DNA from: an uncultured Bacillota bacterium
GTDB lineage: Bacteria > Bacillota_I > Bacilli_A > Erysipelotrichales > Erysipelotrichaceae
NCBI GenBank assembly: GCA_900321955.1
Contig: ONXX01000067.1
Location: forward strand, 1 to 7,047
DNA length: 7,047 bases
Direction: 5' to 3'
The first letter of the stretch is position 1; each line of letters starts with the position of its first letter. The position numbers and the translations under genes are program-made. The notes beneath the pieces were generated by a model, which was not told where the DNA came from, ran no database searches, and worked only from the letters and a program-made list of their open reading frames with translations. Positions 1 to 5,991 of the stretch are shown one piece after another.

Positions 1-176
1 TTGTCAACAAGTTCGTAAACTTTGGATACTTCATATGGATAGACCTGATCGTTCTTTTCCTTTTTGAAGCCAAGCCCACTGCCTATAGCGATTACTTCGT
101 GGCCTTTGAAGTTTTCACATAAGACAATGTTGTTGTTGATGATACGCTTGACAATCATTTTTTCAATGGTCTTCAT
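1..176 (-). CDS. BglG/LicT-family transcriptional antiterminator, N-terminal CAT RNA-binding domain (partial)
   Basis: The first 58 residues are visible; the gene continues past the left edge. They match the CAT (co-antiterminator) domain of BglG/LicT/SacY proteins: the core IINNNIVL, then a short beta-strand segment, then IGSGLGFKK and a final KVYELVD. In the family, a CAT dimer binds a RAT hairpin in nascent mRNA and prevents formation of an overlapping terminator. Two PRD domains, phosphorylated by HPr and EIIB, normally follow, but they lie outside the window. Start choice: ATG at 176 is preceded by AGGAAAGG (191-184) with 7 nt spacing. Met7 (ATG at 158) would match LicT's N-terminus more closely but has no comparable SD. 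The gene has its own promoter and RAT/terminator just upstream, so it probably autoregulates and heads another sugar operon to the left. The family call is firm; the substrate is not known. Confidence 0.9.
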   Translation of the reverse strand, partial: MKTIEKMIVKRIINNNIVLCENFKGHEVIAIGSGLGFKKEKNDQVYPYEVSKVYELVD

Positions 177-196
177 TCTTGTTCCTTTCCTAAATC

Positions 197-254
197 AAAA
201 AAAAGCAAACCCAAACCTTAATGCCATCTCAAGCATTAATAGCAGGAATTTGCC
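197..254 (-). terminator. Leader intrinsic terminator of the antiterminator gene, overlapping the RAT
   Basis: On the minus-strand RNA, GCAAATTC (253-246) can pair with GGGTTTGC (212-205), using two G:U pairs, and TTAATGC (239-233) pairs with GCATTAA (224-218) inside it. A run of eight U (204-197) follows. The outer 5' arm is also the 3' half of the RAT, so the two structures exclude each other. The terminator sits between the promoter and the SD, 20 nt before the start codon, so it is an attenuator of this gene and not the end of an upstream gene. Confidence 0.85.
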
Positions 255-283
255 TTAATTTTGTGAATTAAGTAACAAGCCCT
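244..283 (-). promoter_or_regulatory. RAT (ribonucleic antiterminator) site for a BglG/LicT-type protein
   Basis: The minus-strand RNA reads GGGCTTGTTACTTAATT, a CACAA loop, then AATTAAGGCAAATTCCT. It keeps the RAT hallmarks known from sac/lic/bgl leaders: TTGTTACT on the 5' side and GGCAA-nn-CCT on the 3' side. Here the apical stem is a perfect 7-bp CTTAATT/AATTAAG and the basal stem is AGGG/TCCT. It begins a few nt after the expected transcription start and shares GGCAAATTCCT with the terminator. The likely binding protein is the product of the gene that follows. Consensus comparison is from memory of the family. Confidence 0.85.
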
Positions 284-294
284 TTATTGATTTA

Positions 295-324
295 ATAATA
301 TATATTATTCTGCTCTTTTGTCAA
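295..324 (-). promoter_or_regulatory. Sigma-A-type promoter for the antiterminator gene
   Basis: A perfect -35 TTGACA (324-319) is followed by -10 candidates TATATT (302-297, 16-nt spacer) or TATTAT (300-295, 18-nt spacer). Transcription would start near 288-291, placing the RAT at the extreme 5' end of the RNA, as in known sac/lic leaders. Confidence 0.8.
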
Positions 325-409
325 CTTCTTGCTGATTTTTGTTTCACCAATTAGCTCTTTTTTACTTTTTTCTGTTGTTTTTTTGAACAACGTTTGTATA
401 TTTACACAA

Positions 410-441
410 AATCAAACATTATGCTTGATTCAGTCAAACAT
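410..441 (-). terminator. Weak candidate operon-end terminator with two alternative hairpins
   Basis: Just after the YczE-like gene's stop codon, the minus-strand RNA can fold as ATGTTTGA/TCAAGCAT (441-421, 5-nt loop) or as AATCAAGC/GTTTGATT (430-410, 5-nt loop, one G:U). The second fold is followed by only a short U run. TCAAACAT occurs as a direct repeat on the plus strand (412-419 and 434-441), and both copies can pair with the ATGCTTGA between them. The stems are AT-rich, so termination here may be inefficient. No better terminator is visible before the next promoter. Confidence 0.35.
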
Positions 442-458
442 ACTGTCCGTTTTTATGT

Positions 459-1052
459 TTATATCCATTTTCTAAGTACGGTGCAGCATCGATCGATCAC
501 CGTTCCGGTCAGCAGTACTGCCGGTATCGTTCCCAGACCGACCGTACCTCCCATCAAATATCCGCTGAGCATCAGCAAGCCATCCGTGATCGTCCGTACG
601 ACCGAATACTCTGTTTTCGTTTTTTCTGATATTGAAACAACGGTCGCATCCAAAGCATTCATGCCGAAGTCATTGACGATCAGGATCGAGCAGGAGATCG
701 CCGTAAACAGGATCGCAAAATCCAGTATGATGATCCGGACAAATATGGAACCGTTAAATGCCTGAAGAGGTGAAAGCAGACTGCAGAACAGATCGATGCT
801 CGGACCGCAGATCAGCGAATAAAAGATGCTGAGAATGCTCAAATGTTTTCTTCCGATCAGCAATGCGAGCGTGAAAGTTGCAGCGGCATAGATGTAGGAT
901 GACATGCCCAAGCTGACAGAAAAAGCCGTATGGATCCCCTCTTCGAAAACCGTGATGGAATCCCCTCCCAATCCGGCATAAATATAAAGCGCCACGCTGC
1001 AGCCGATAAAACATGCAGCAGACAGCAAAGACAGCAGTTTCTTAACGAACAT
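459..1052 (-). CDS. YczE/YyaS-type integral membrane protein of unknown function
   Basis: This 197-residue protein has about five hydrophobic segments, at roughly 5-27, 47-66, 70-92, 100-126 and 155-185. The pattern fits the YczE-like membrane family (COG2364 type), in which two similar halves each carry a glycine-rich 'small-molecule transporter-like' motif. The first half has YIYAGLGGDSITVFEEGI and the second has NDFGMNALDATVVSIS, then SVVRTITDGLLMLSGYLMGG and a closing GLGT. The biochemical role of the family is not established; a transport or membrane-integrity role is only a guess. The ATG at 1052 lies inside the end of the EIIA gene (11-nt overlap, stop at 1044-1042) and has no clear SD, so translation is probably coupled to EIIA. 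As the last gene of the PTS operon it is likely co-expressed with sugar uptake. The family call is good; the function is unknown. Confidence 0.8.
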   Translation of the reverse strand: MFVKKLLSLLSAACFIGCSVALYIYAGLGGDSITVFEEGIHTAFSVSLGMSSYIYAAATFTLALLIGRKHLSILSIFYSLICGPSIDLFCSLLSPLQAFNGSIFVRIIILDFAILFTAISCSILIVNDFGMNALDATVVSISEKTKTEYSVVRTITDGLLMLSGYLMGGTVGLGTIPAVLLTGTVIDRCCTVLRKWI

Positions 1053-1404
1053 CTTGATCGATACGTGATACTTTTTCTTCCAATGCCTGTACTCTTCTGG
1101 TAAGGCTGATCACTTTCTTGGCAAAGTCATACGTCAGGATGGCTCCGTTGAGATGATCTTGCGCATGGACAAGCAAAACATCCACTTCAAGTTTTTCGCC
1201 TCTCGCAAAATCCGTTAACAGACTTGTTTGTATCTGATGTGCTTCGCGAAGTTCCTCATCCGCTTCTTTCAGTTTGAGATCGACAAGTTCGTAGTTACCG
1301 CGTTCAGCAGCGACCATCGCTTCCATTGAACAAGATTTTGAATTACCAGCGTGAGAGATCAGTTCAAACGAAACCTGCTCCGCCGTTTTTTTAATTTCAG
1401 ACAT
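1042..1404 (-). CDS. PTS lactose/cellobiose-family EIIA component
   Basis: This 120-residue cytoplasmic protein has the usual length and all-helical pattern of the Lac/Chb EIIA family. The N-terminal helix carries ISHAGNSKS (residues 16-24). The phosphorylation motif LLVHAQDHL (77-85) supplies His80, which accepts phosphate from HPr, and Asp83, which matches the metal-binding Asp at the trimer axis in known LacF/ChbA structures. The C-terminus from about 96 on (ISLTRRVQALEEKVSRID) looks like a short coiled coil, somewhat longer than in compact members. It would pass phosphate to the Cys of EIIB, which here is fused to the GH1 enzyme. Start: ATG at 1404 follows GGAGGG (1418-1413) with good spacing. 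The gene follows EIIC after a structured 115-nt gap and overlaps the next gene by 11 nt. The specific sugar cannot be told from EIIA. Confidence 0.95.
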   Translation of the reverse strand: MSEIKKTAEQVSFELISHAGNSKSCSMEAMVAAERGNYELVDLKLKEADEELREAHQIQTSLLTDFARGEKLEVDVLLVHAQDHLNGAILTYDFAKKVISLTRRVQALEEKVSRIDQDVR

Positions 1405-1447
1405 ACTGTATACCCTCCATATGACAAATTCTTATAGATCCTGATCT

Positions 1448-1494
1448 CATCTCTGTCAGAAGATGGATCTCTTATTCATCTCCTGACAGAGATG
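1448..1494 (-). repeat. Large intercistronic hairpin between EIIC and EIIA
   Basis: CATCTCTGTCAG (plus strand 1448-1459) and its exact reverse complement (1483-1494) form a 12-bp stem. It extends inward through AAGATG/CATCTC (1460-1465 and 1477-1482) to 18 bp with one G:U and an 11-nt loop. No U run follows in either direction, so it does not look like a simple terminator. An mRNA stability or processing element setting the EIIA:EIIC ratio is the likeliest role, but that is inference. Confidence 0.7.
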
Positions 1495-1513
1495 CAGAAA
1501 CGTGTTCTGCATC
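1491..1513 (-). repeat. Second intercistronic hairpin directly after the EIIC stop codon
   Basis: GATGCAGAA (1491-1499) and TTCTGCATC (1505-1513) are perfect 9-bp arms around a 5-nt loop, starting 7 nt past the EIIC stop. It shares GATG (1491-1494) with the larger hairpin, so the two compete at their junction or stack. It is not followed by a U run. It may block 3'-5' decay of the upstream mRNA (inference). Confidence 0.65.
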
Positions 1514-1519
1514 AGAATT

Positions 1520-2797
1520 TTACTGTTCCTCTTCCAGAGAATGCTCGTGAGCCTTGAAGAATGGATAATAGATCACCATATCGACAATGATCAGAACAAC
1601 GATCAGGATGGCCGCCTTGAAGTCGCCTGTGGAAAAGTATGCACCGAAGATTGAAGGCATGTTGTAAGAAAGCATGGCATACGTACGATGGATGATGTTA
1701 GCGGACATCAATGCATATGTTACGGCACAGTTGACGATGGACGTCAGGATGCTTGGGATGAAAAGGATCGGGTTCAGCATGATCGGCAGACCGAAAGTGA
1801 TCGGCTCAGAAATACCGAAGAAGGCAGGAACGATACCCAGTTTACCGACAGTGTTGATTTCCTTGTTCTTTGAAAGCAAACAAAGGATACCTAAGGCAAG
1901 ACAGTTGCCCAAACCACCGATGATACCGAAGTAGCACCAGAAAGATACTGTGAAGACAGCAGGAAGTGCTTCGCCGGCAGCCATGGCTGCAGCGTTCATG
2001 GAAAGCGTGCCATATTCGATCGGGCTGAGGAATCCGGACCATACCGTATCATGGATACCGAAGAACCAGCCGAAGTTGAGCAAGAAACCGACCAGCATTG
2101 CGACAAAGATATTGTCGGTAGCAGCTGTTGCTGGTGACAGGATCTGGATAATCATGGCAGCAAAGCTTGTTCCGGTAGCATTCCTAGCGATGATGAACAA
2201 TAAAGCATCGACAGCCAGGATGATCAGACAAGGTACCAGGGAACCGAAAGAGACAGTCAGTGCAGGCGGAACAGAATCAGGAAGTTTAATCTTGCCGACA
2301 TTGTGATCAGTCAGGACTCTGTAGAGTTCGACAGTCATGATTGCCACTAAGATCGCAACTAAGATACCTTTTCCGTCAAAATAAGTCATCTGAGCAAGTA
2401 CATTGCCGAAAGATAATTCTACCGGATCGATCGCCAGCATAGAAAACCCGGCCACGGAGATTATGATAGGCAGGAATGATTCTTTCTCATAGGCCTTGCA
2501 AAGATAATAAGTGATACCGATACAGACATACAGAGACAAGAAACTCATTGTGACCGTATTCAGCCAGCCTAAGATCGCTGCGTTATCGCTGGCGAATTTT
2601 GCCCACGCCAGCATGAAACCGTTGGTCGTGCCTTCGACAGCCGGTGCAGAATTGATGACTGCAATGATGCCGCCAAAGAAGATAGGAGGCAATATCGTCA
2701 TGAAAGTGTCACGAATCGCCTTCAAATGCTTTTCACTTGCGATCTTTTTCGCAAGAGGCATAAGTTTTTTCTCAAGTGTAGCAATAAAGTTGTTCAT
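1520..2797 (-). CDS. PTS lactose/cellobiose-family EIIC, sugar-transporting membrane subunit
   Basis: This 425-residue polytopic membrane protein fits a stand-alone CelB/ChbC-type EIIC (normally about 420-450 residues). It opens with an amphipathic N-terminus (LEKKLMPLAKKIASEKHLKA) and has about ten hydrophobic segments. The signature GISEPITFGLPIMLNP (328-343) holds Glu331, and NFGWFFGIHD (241-250) holds His249; these match the Glu and His that contact substrate in the ChbC crystal structure. The motif more often reads GIHG, so Asp250 may be a variant. It translocates a beta-linked disaccharide or glycoside while EIIB phosphorylates it. The start codon is 17 nt past the fusion gene's stop and is preceded by a G7 tract (2810-2804) acting as SD. 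EIIB is supplied by the upstream gene and EIIA by the downstream gene, so the PTS is complete. Cellobiose, lactose or another glycoside remain possible. Confidence 0.95.
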   Translation of the reverse strand: MNNFIATLEKKLMPLAKKIASEKHLKAIRDTFMTILPPIFFGGIIAVINSAPAVEGTTNGFMLAWAKFASDNAAILGWLNTVTMSFLSLYVCIGITYYLCKAYEKESFLPIIISVAGFSMLAIDPVELSFGNVLAQMTYFDGKGILVAILVAIMTVELYRVLTDHNVGKIKLPDSVPPALTVSFGSLVPCLIILAVDALLFIIARNATGTSFAAMIIQILSPATAATDNIFVAMLVGFLLNFGWFFGIHDTVWSGFLSPIEYGTLSMNAAAMAAGEALPAVFTVSFWCYFGIIGGLGNCLALGILCLLSKNKEINTVGKLGIVPAFFGISEPITFGLPIMLNPILFIPSILTSIVNCAVTYALMSANIIHRTYAMLSYNMPSIFGAYFSTGDFKAAILIVVLIIVDMVIYYPFFKAHEHSLEEEQ

Positions 2798-2803
2798 TTT
2801 TTA

Positions 2804-2810
2804 CCCCCCC
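2804..2810 (-). promoter_or_regulatory. Unusual homopolymeric SD of the EIIC gene (G7 tract)
   Basis: The ribosome-binding site of EIIC is a run of seven G on the minus strand, preceded by a run of six A and lying 6 nt before the ATG. It replaces the GGAGG-type SD seen at other genes in the window. A G7 homopolymer can slip during replication, which would change SD strength or spacing. Confidence 0.55.
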
Positions 2811-2814
2811 TTTT

Positions 2815-3117
2815 TTATTTGCTATCTTTTAATAATTCATCGACCATTTCCAGTACTTTCTGAGCATTCATCGCCCCGTAGACTCGCGGTTCGATGCTTG
2901 CCACCGGAACGTTTTCGCCAACCTGTTTTCGAATATCATCGATCAGGTAGCGGATCTGCGGTCCGATCAGTACGACATCGGCATCTTTCAGATGCTGAGA
3001 ATACTCCTGCTCGCCATAAGCGTTCACTTCGACTTCGTCTCCGCCCAGTTCCTTGATCCTGTTGGCCAGTATGGAAGTCGACATTCCGCCATTGCAGACC
3101 AGAACGATATTCCTCAT
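2815..3117 (-). CDS. Possible free EIIB made from an internal start inside the fusion gene
   Basis: ATG at 3117 (Met470 of the fusion) follows AAAGGAGG (3133-3126) with 8-nt spacing, a near-ideal SD stronger than the one at the fusion's own start. Translation from here gives exactly a 100-residue EIIB beginning MRNIVLVCNGG, the usual beginning of free Lac/Chb EIIB proteins. The cell could make free EIIB alongside the fusion, keeping EIIB in proportion to EIIC and EIIA. Evidence of an initiation site is direct; its use is inference. Confidence 0.6.
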   Translation of the reverse strand: MRNIVLVCNGGMSTSILANRIKELGGDEVEVNAYGEQEYSQHLKDADVVLIGPQIRYLIDDIRKQVGENVPVASIEPRVYGAMNAQKVLEMVDELLKDSK

Positions 3118-4524
3118 CTGTTTTTCCTCCTTTCTCAGATCTATAAAATCGTTTTCAATGTTTGATTTATACCAATAATAGGAATGTTTCGGTATTCGCC
3201 TGCAGTCATTATCAAAGTCTACAGCGACCAGCCCGTATCTTTTTTCACAGCCATTTTTCCAGGAATAGAGATCGAAGGGCGACCAGACGAAGTAACCATT
3301 GACATCCACACCGTCTTCTTTGGCCTTCAGCAGATAACGGATATGTTCACGGATATAATCGATCCGATACTGATCATCGATATCCTCGCTGATCTCTTCA
3401 TATGCGCCATAGCCATTTTCCGTGACATAGATCGGCTGTTTGACATAGGAGGATACTCTCGTCAAAGCATCATATAGGCCCTGCGGATAAACGAACATGC
3501 CCCAGGGATTATGCGGAACGATATCTTTCATGTCGTCGTTCGCCACCTCGAACCAGCCCTTGACTACGCTTCGAAGATCTCCCTTGTAATTCTTTCCCTG
3601 ATTGTTGGTCTTCACCAGCGTCTCCCCTTCGGTATAAGGTTTGACATACATCGGAGAATAATAATTGATGCCGATGAAATCCACAGTATTCTCCCGGATG
3701 ATCTGCAGCTCTTCTTCTTTAGCGAAACTGAGGTCATAGCCTTGTTCCTTCAGCTTATCGACCATATCGGAAGGAAATTCGCCAAGACATGCCGTATCGA
3801 CTTGCCAGTTGTTGCAATAATTATCCGCATGACGCATGGCATTCAAGGTCTCAGTGCTTTCATCAAGGCCATAGATCGTCTGATAAGAAGCGACCAGACC
3901 GATCTCTCCTTCAGTCTTCATTTCCCTGAACTTTCTGACCCCCAGTGCGGAAGCAAACATGACGTTGTAGGATCCGCGTATCACCTCGGGTATGTTTCGG
4001 TGACAAGGAGGATAATTGCCTGACATGTAACCGGAGAAGATGAACCATTTCGGCTCATTGAACGTCGACCAGAAACGGACTTTGCCATTGAAATGCCGGA
4101 AAACAGTCTCACAGTATTTTTCAAAATGGTAAGCCGTTTCGATGTTCTGCCAGCCACCGATGTCTTCCAGATACTGCGGAAGATCCCAGTGATAGATCGT
4201 CACGAACGGCTCGATATGATAACGGTGACAGGTATCGATCAAAGCGTCATAGAAAGCCAGACCCTTCTCGTTGACATTCCCCTCAAGATCACGGATGATC
4301 CTTGGCCAGGACAAAGAGAAACGATAAGCATTCTGACCGCCTTCTGCCATCATGCGGATGTCTTCTTCGTAGTGATGATAATGATCGGAAGCAACATCAC
4401 CGTTTTCCAATCCGTTCTCATGAAGGTAACGATCCCACATGGACTCCGCTTTTTCATCAAGATCCCATGCGCCTTCACACTGGTAGGAAGCCGTCGCACT
4501 TCCCCAAAGCATTTTTCTCTTCAT
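2815..4524 (-). CDS. Fusion of GH1 6-phospho-beta-glycosidase with PTS lactose/cellobiose-type EIIB
   Basis: One uninterrupted 569-residue frame. Residues 1-463 are a complete GH1 enzyme, with acid/base Glu157 in TFNEP, nucleophile Glu369 in VTENG, and the phosphate-binding set Ser421, Lys428 and Tyr430 in SWKNGCEKRYG. Trp422 corresponds to the Trp that favours galactosides in LacG-type 6-phospho-beta-galactosidases, so a galactoside substrate is possible. After a short linker (DLRKEEKQ), residues 470-569 are a full EIIB of normal length (100 residues) with phosphocysteine loop CNGGMSTS (Cys477) and LIGPQIRYLIDDI. The GH1 part is about 80% identical to the upstream GH1 over the first 121 aligned residues. 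The linker is the translated SD of a formerly separate EIIB gene: AAAGGAGG lies 8 nt before Met470, and no stop or frameshift separates the parts. The start ATG is 12 nt after AAAGGA, and an out-of-frame ATGATG lies between them. No other EIIB is visible. Confidence 0.88.
   Translation of the reverse strand: MKRKMLWGSATASYQCEGAWDLDEKAESMWDRYLHENGLENGDVASDHYHHYEEDIRMMAEGGQNAYRFSLSWPRIIRDLEGNVNEKGLAFYDALIDTCHRYHIEPFVTIYHWDLPQYLEDIGGWQNIETAYHFEKYCETVFRHFNGKVRFWSTFNEPKWFIFSGYMSGNYPPCHRNIPEVIRGSYNVMFASALGVRKFREMKTEGEIGLVASYQTIYGLDESTETLNAMRHADNYCNNWQVDTACLGEFPSDMVDKLKEQGYDLSFAKEEELQIIRENTVDFIGINYYSPMYVKPYTEGETLVKTNNQGKNYKGDLRSVVKGWFEVANDDMKDIVPHNPWGMFVYPQGLYDALTRVSSYVKQPIYVTENGYGAYEEISEDIDDQYRIDYIREHIRYLLKAKEDGVDVNGYFVWSPFDLYSWKNGCEKRYGLVAVDFDNDCRRIPKHSYYWYKSNIENDFIDLRKEEKQMRNIVLVCNGGMSTSILANRIKELGGDEVEVNAYGEQEYSQHLKDADVVLIGPQIRYLIDDIRKQVGENVPVASIEPRVYGAMNAQKVLEMVDELLKDSK
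3126..3133 (-). promoter_or_regulatory. Internal SD at the GH1/EIIB junction
   Basis: AAAGGAGG on the minus strand, 8 nt before the EIIB ATG. It is translated as the RKE part of the linker in the fusion. It is the best SD in the operon and the main sign that the fusion arose by loss of a GH1 stop codon. Confidence 0.75.
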
Positions 4525-4568
4525 AAACGCATCATATCCTTTCTTCTGTTTACAGCCGTTTCTGCTTC

Positions 4569-4584
4569 TTCACCACATGGTGAA
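4569..4584 (-). repeat. Palindrome between the two GH1 genes
   Basis: TTCACCACATGGTGAA: 6-bp arms around a 4-nt centre, immediately 3' of the first GH1 gene's stop codon in the 60-nt gap. It has the same CACCA-nn-TGGTG core as the element at 6055-6066. It could be an operator or a small mRNA hairpin. Confidence 0.45.
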
Positions 4585-5991
4585 TCAGTAGGATCTCCGA
4601 ACGATGCAGGCACCGTTGGAATCGGCGACCTTTTTGTACCACTGATAAGATTTTTTAGGACGGCGCTCCAATTTCGGATCATTGAAATCGATCGCGACCA
4701 GACCATATCGTTTTTCACAGCCGTTTTTCCAGGAATACAGGTCGAAAGTCGACCAGGCAAAATAGCCTCTGACATCGGCGCCGTCATCGACAGCATTCAT
4801 GATCGCATTGATGTGATCATTCATGAAACTGATCCGGTAGTCGTCTTCGACATACCCGGAAACATCTTCATACATTCCGACACCGTTTTCGGTAATATAC
4901 ATCGGCAATCCATAGCGTTCCTGCGCTCTTAACAGACCGTCATAAAGACCTTTCGGGTAGATCTCGGTATCCCATTCGGTATATTCGGAATTGGGATCCT
5001 TGATCTGCTCGAACCAGCCCTTCAATATCGTTTTGGAAGTGCCTTTGGCTGCCTTCCCCTTGTTGTTGATGATGAGCGTCGTCTCTCCTTCCGTATAAGG
5101 CTTTATCAGGGCACGTGAATAATAGTTCAAGCCTAAAAAATCCACTCTCGCCTTTCGGATCTGCTGCAGGTCCTCTTCTTTCATGAAAGAAAGATCGATG
5201 CCTTTTTCAGATAAGGCGTCCAGCAGATCTTCGGGGATCTCGCCTTTAGCCGCTACATCAAGGACCCAGTTATTGCAATAATTATCGGCATAACGCATAG
5301 CCTTTAAAGTCTCCGGACGATCATCGACGCCATCGACAGGCGTATAAGAATGAACGATGCCGATCTTCCCTTCGATCTGTTTTTCTCTGAACAGATTCAC
5401 CGCCATCGCATGTGCCAGCATGATATGGTAAGCACCGACCGTCGTTTCCTGAGCGTTATGATGGCCGGGGCAGTAATTGCCGATCAGATAGCCGTTGAAA
5501 ATGGTCCATCGCGGTTCATTGAACGTTGTCCAGTATTTAACTTTTCCACTAAATTCCTTGAAACAGACTTCGGCAAAATGCAGATAAGCATCGCAAGTCT
5601 TACGATTGAGCCATCCACCTTCATCCTCCAGATACTGAGGAAGATCCCAATGATACAACGTCACAAACGGTTCCACGTTATATTTCAGGCAGGTATCGAT
5701 CACCCTGTGATAGAAATCAAGGCCTTTCGGATTGATCGTCCCATCGATATCGGAAATGATCCTTGGCCAGGACAAAGAAAAACGAAAAGCATTCTGTCCG
5801 CCTTCGGAAAGCATCCGTATATCCTCTTCATAATGATGGTAAAAATCGGAAGCGACATCTCCGTTTTCCAGTTCGTTCTCATGAAGATACCGGTCCCAGT
5901 TAGATTCCGCTTTGTCATCGAGATCCCAGGCACCTTCACACTGATAAGAAGCCGTTGCGCTTCCCCATAAAAAATGATCATTAAGAGCCAT
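4585..5991 (-). CDS. GH1 6-phospho-beta-glycosidase (6-phospho-beta-glucosidase/galactosidase)
   Basis: This 468-residue cytoplasmic (beta/alpha)8-barrel enzyme has the usual length for phospho-specific GH1 members. The acid/base is Glu159 in TTFNEP and the nucleophile is Glu368 in ITENG. Phosphate specificity is shown by Ser420, Lys427 and Tyr429 in SWKNGCEKRYG. Trp421 is the position that in LacG-type enzymes favours 6-phospho-galactosides, so the product may be galactose-6-P or glucose-6-P. It would hydrolyse the phosphorylated disaccharide brought in by the PTS encoded downstream. The last residues, after the typical WYKKV...SNG end, form an extra ACIVRRSY tail. Start: ATG at 5991 follows AAGGAG (6006-6001) with 9-nt spacing. 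An in-frame upstream ATG at 6060 would add 23 residues but has no SD and crosses the leader terminator, so I reject it. This is the first gene of the operon. Confidence 0.93.
   Translation of the reverse strand: MALNDHFLWGSATASYQCEGAWDLDDKAESNWDRYLHENELENGDVASDFYHHYEEDIRMLSEGGQNAFRFSLSWPRIISDIDGTINPKGLDFYHRVIDTCLKYNVEPFVTLYHWDLPQYLEDEGGWLNRKTCDAYLHFAEVCFKEFSGKVKYWTTFNEPRWTIFNGYLIGNYCPGHHNAQETTVGAYHIMLAHAMAVNLFREKQIEGKIGIVHSYTPVDGVDDRPETLKAMRYADNYCNNWVLDVAAKGEIPEDLLDALSEKGIDLSFMKEEDLQQIRKARVDFLGLNYYSRALIKPYTEGETTLIINNKGKAAKGTSKTILKGWFEQIKDPNSEYTEWDTEIYPKGLYDGLLRAQERYGLPMYITENGVGMYEDVSGYVEDDYRISFMNDHINAIMNAVDDGADVRGYFAWSTFDLYSWKNGCEKRYGLVAIDFNDPKLERRPKKSYQWYKKVADSNGACIVRRSY

Noticed and set aside
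64..258. Small plus-strand open frame of 64 codons
   Set aside because: It is antisense to the CAT-domain gene and its RAT/terminator leader, which explain the sequence better.
384..398. Possible CcpA cre site on the minus strand (ATACAAACGTTGTTC)
   Set aside because: It fits only the central AA-n-CG of the cre consensus; the flanking G and C positions do not match.
1448..1513. Intrinsic terminator between EIIC and EIIA
   Set aside because: The hairpins are strong but no U run follows on either strand, and EIIA would be cut off from the operon promoter with no clear promoter of its own.
4093..4932. Long plus-strand open frame (279 codons), with similar ones at 5350-5970, 3511-4023 and 2511-3056
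   Set aside because: They are antisense to the GH1, fusion and EIIC genes, which have clear family motifs and SDs. The plus-strand products show no recognisable domain and no SD context.
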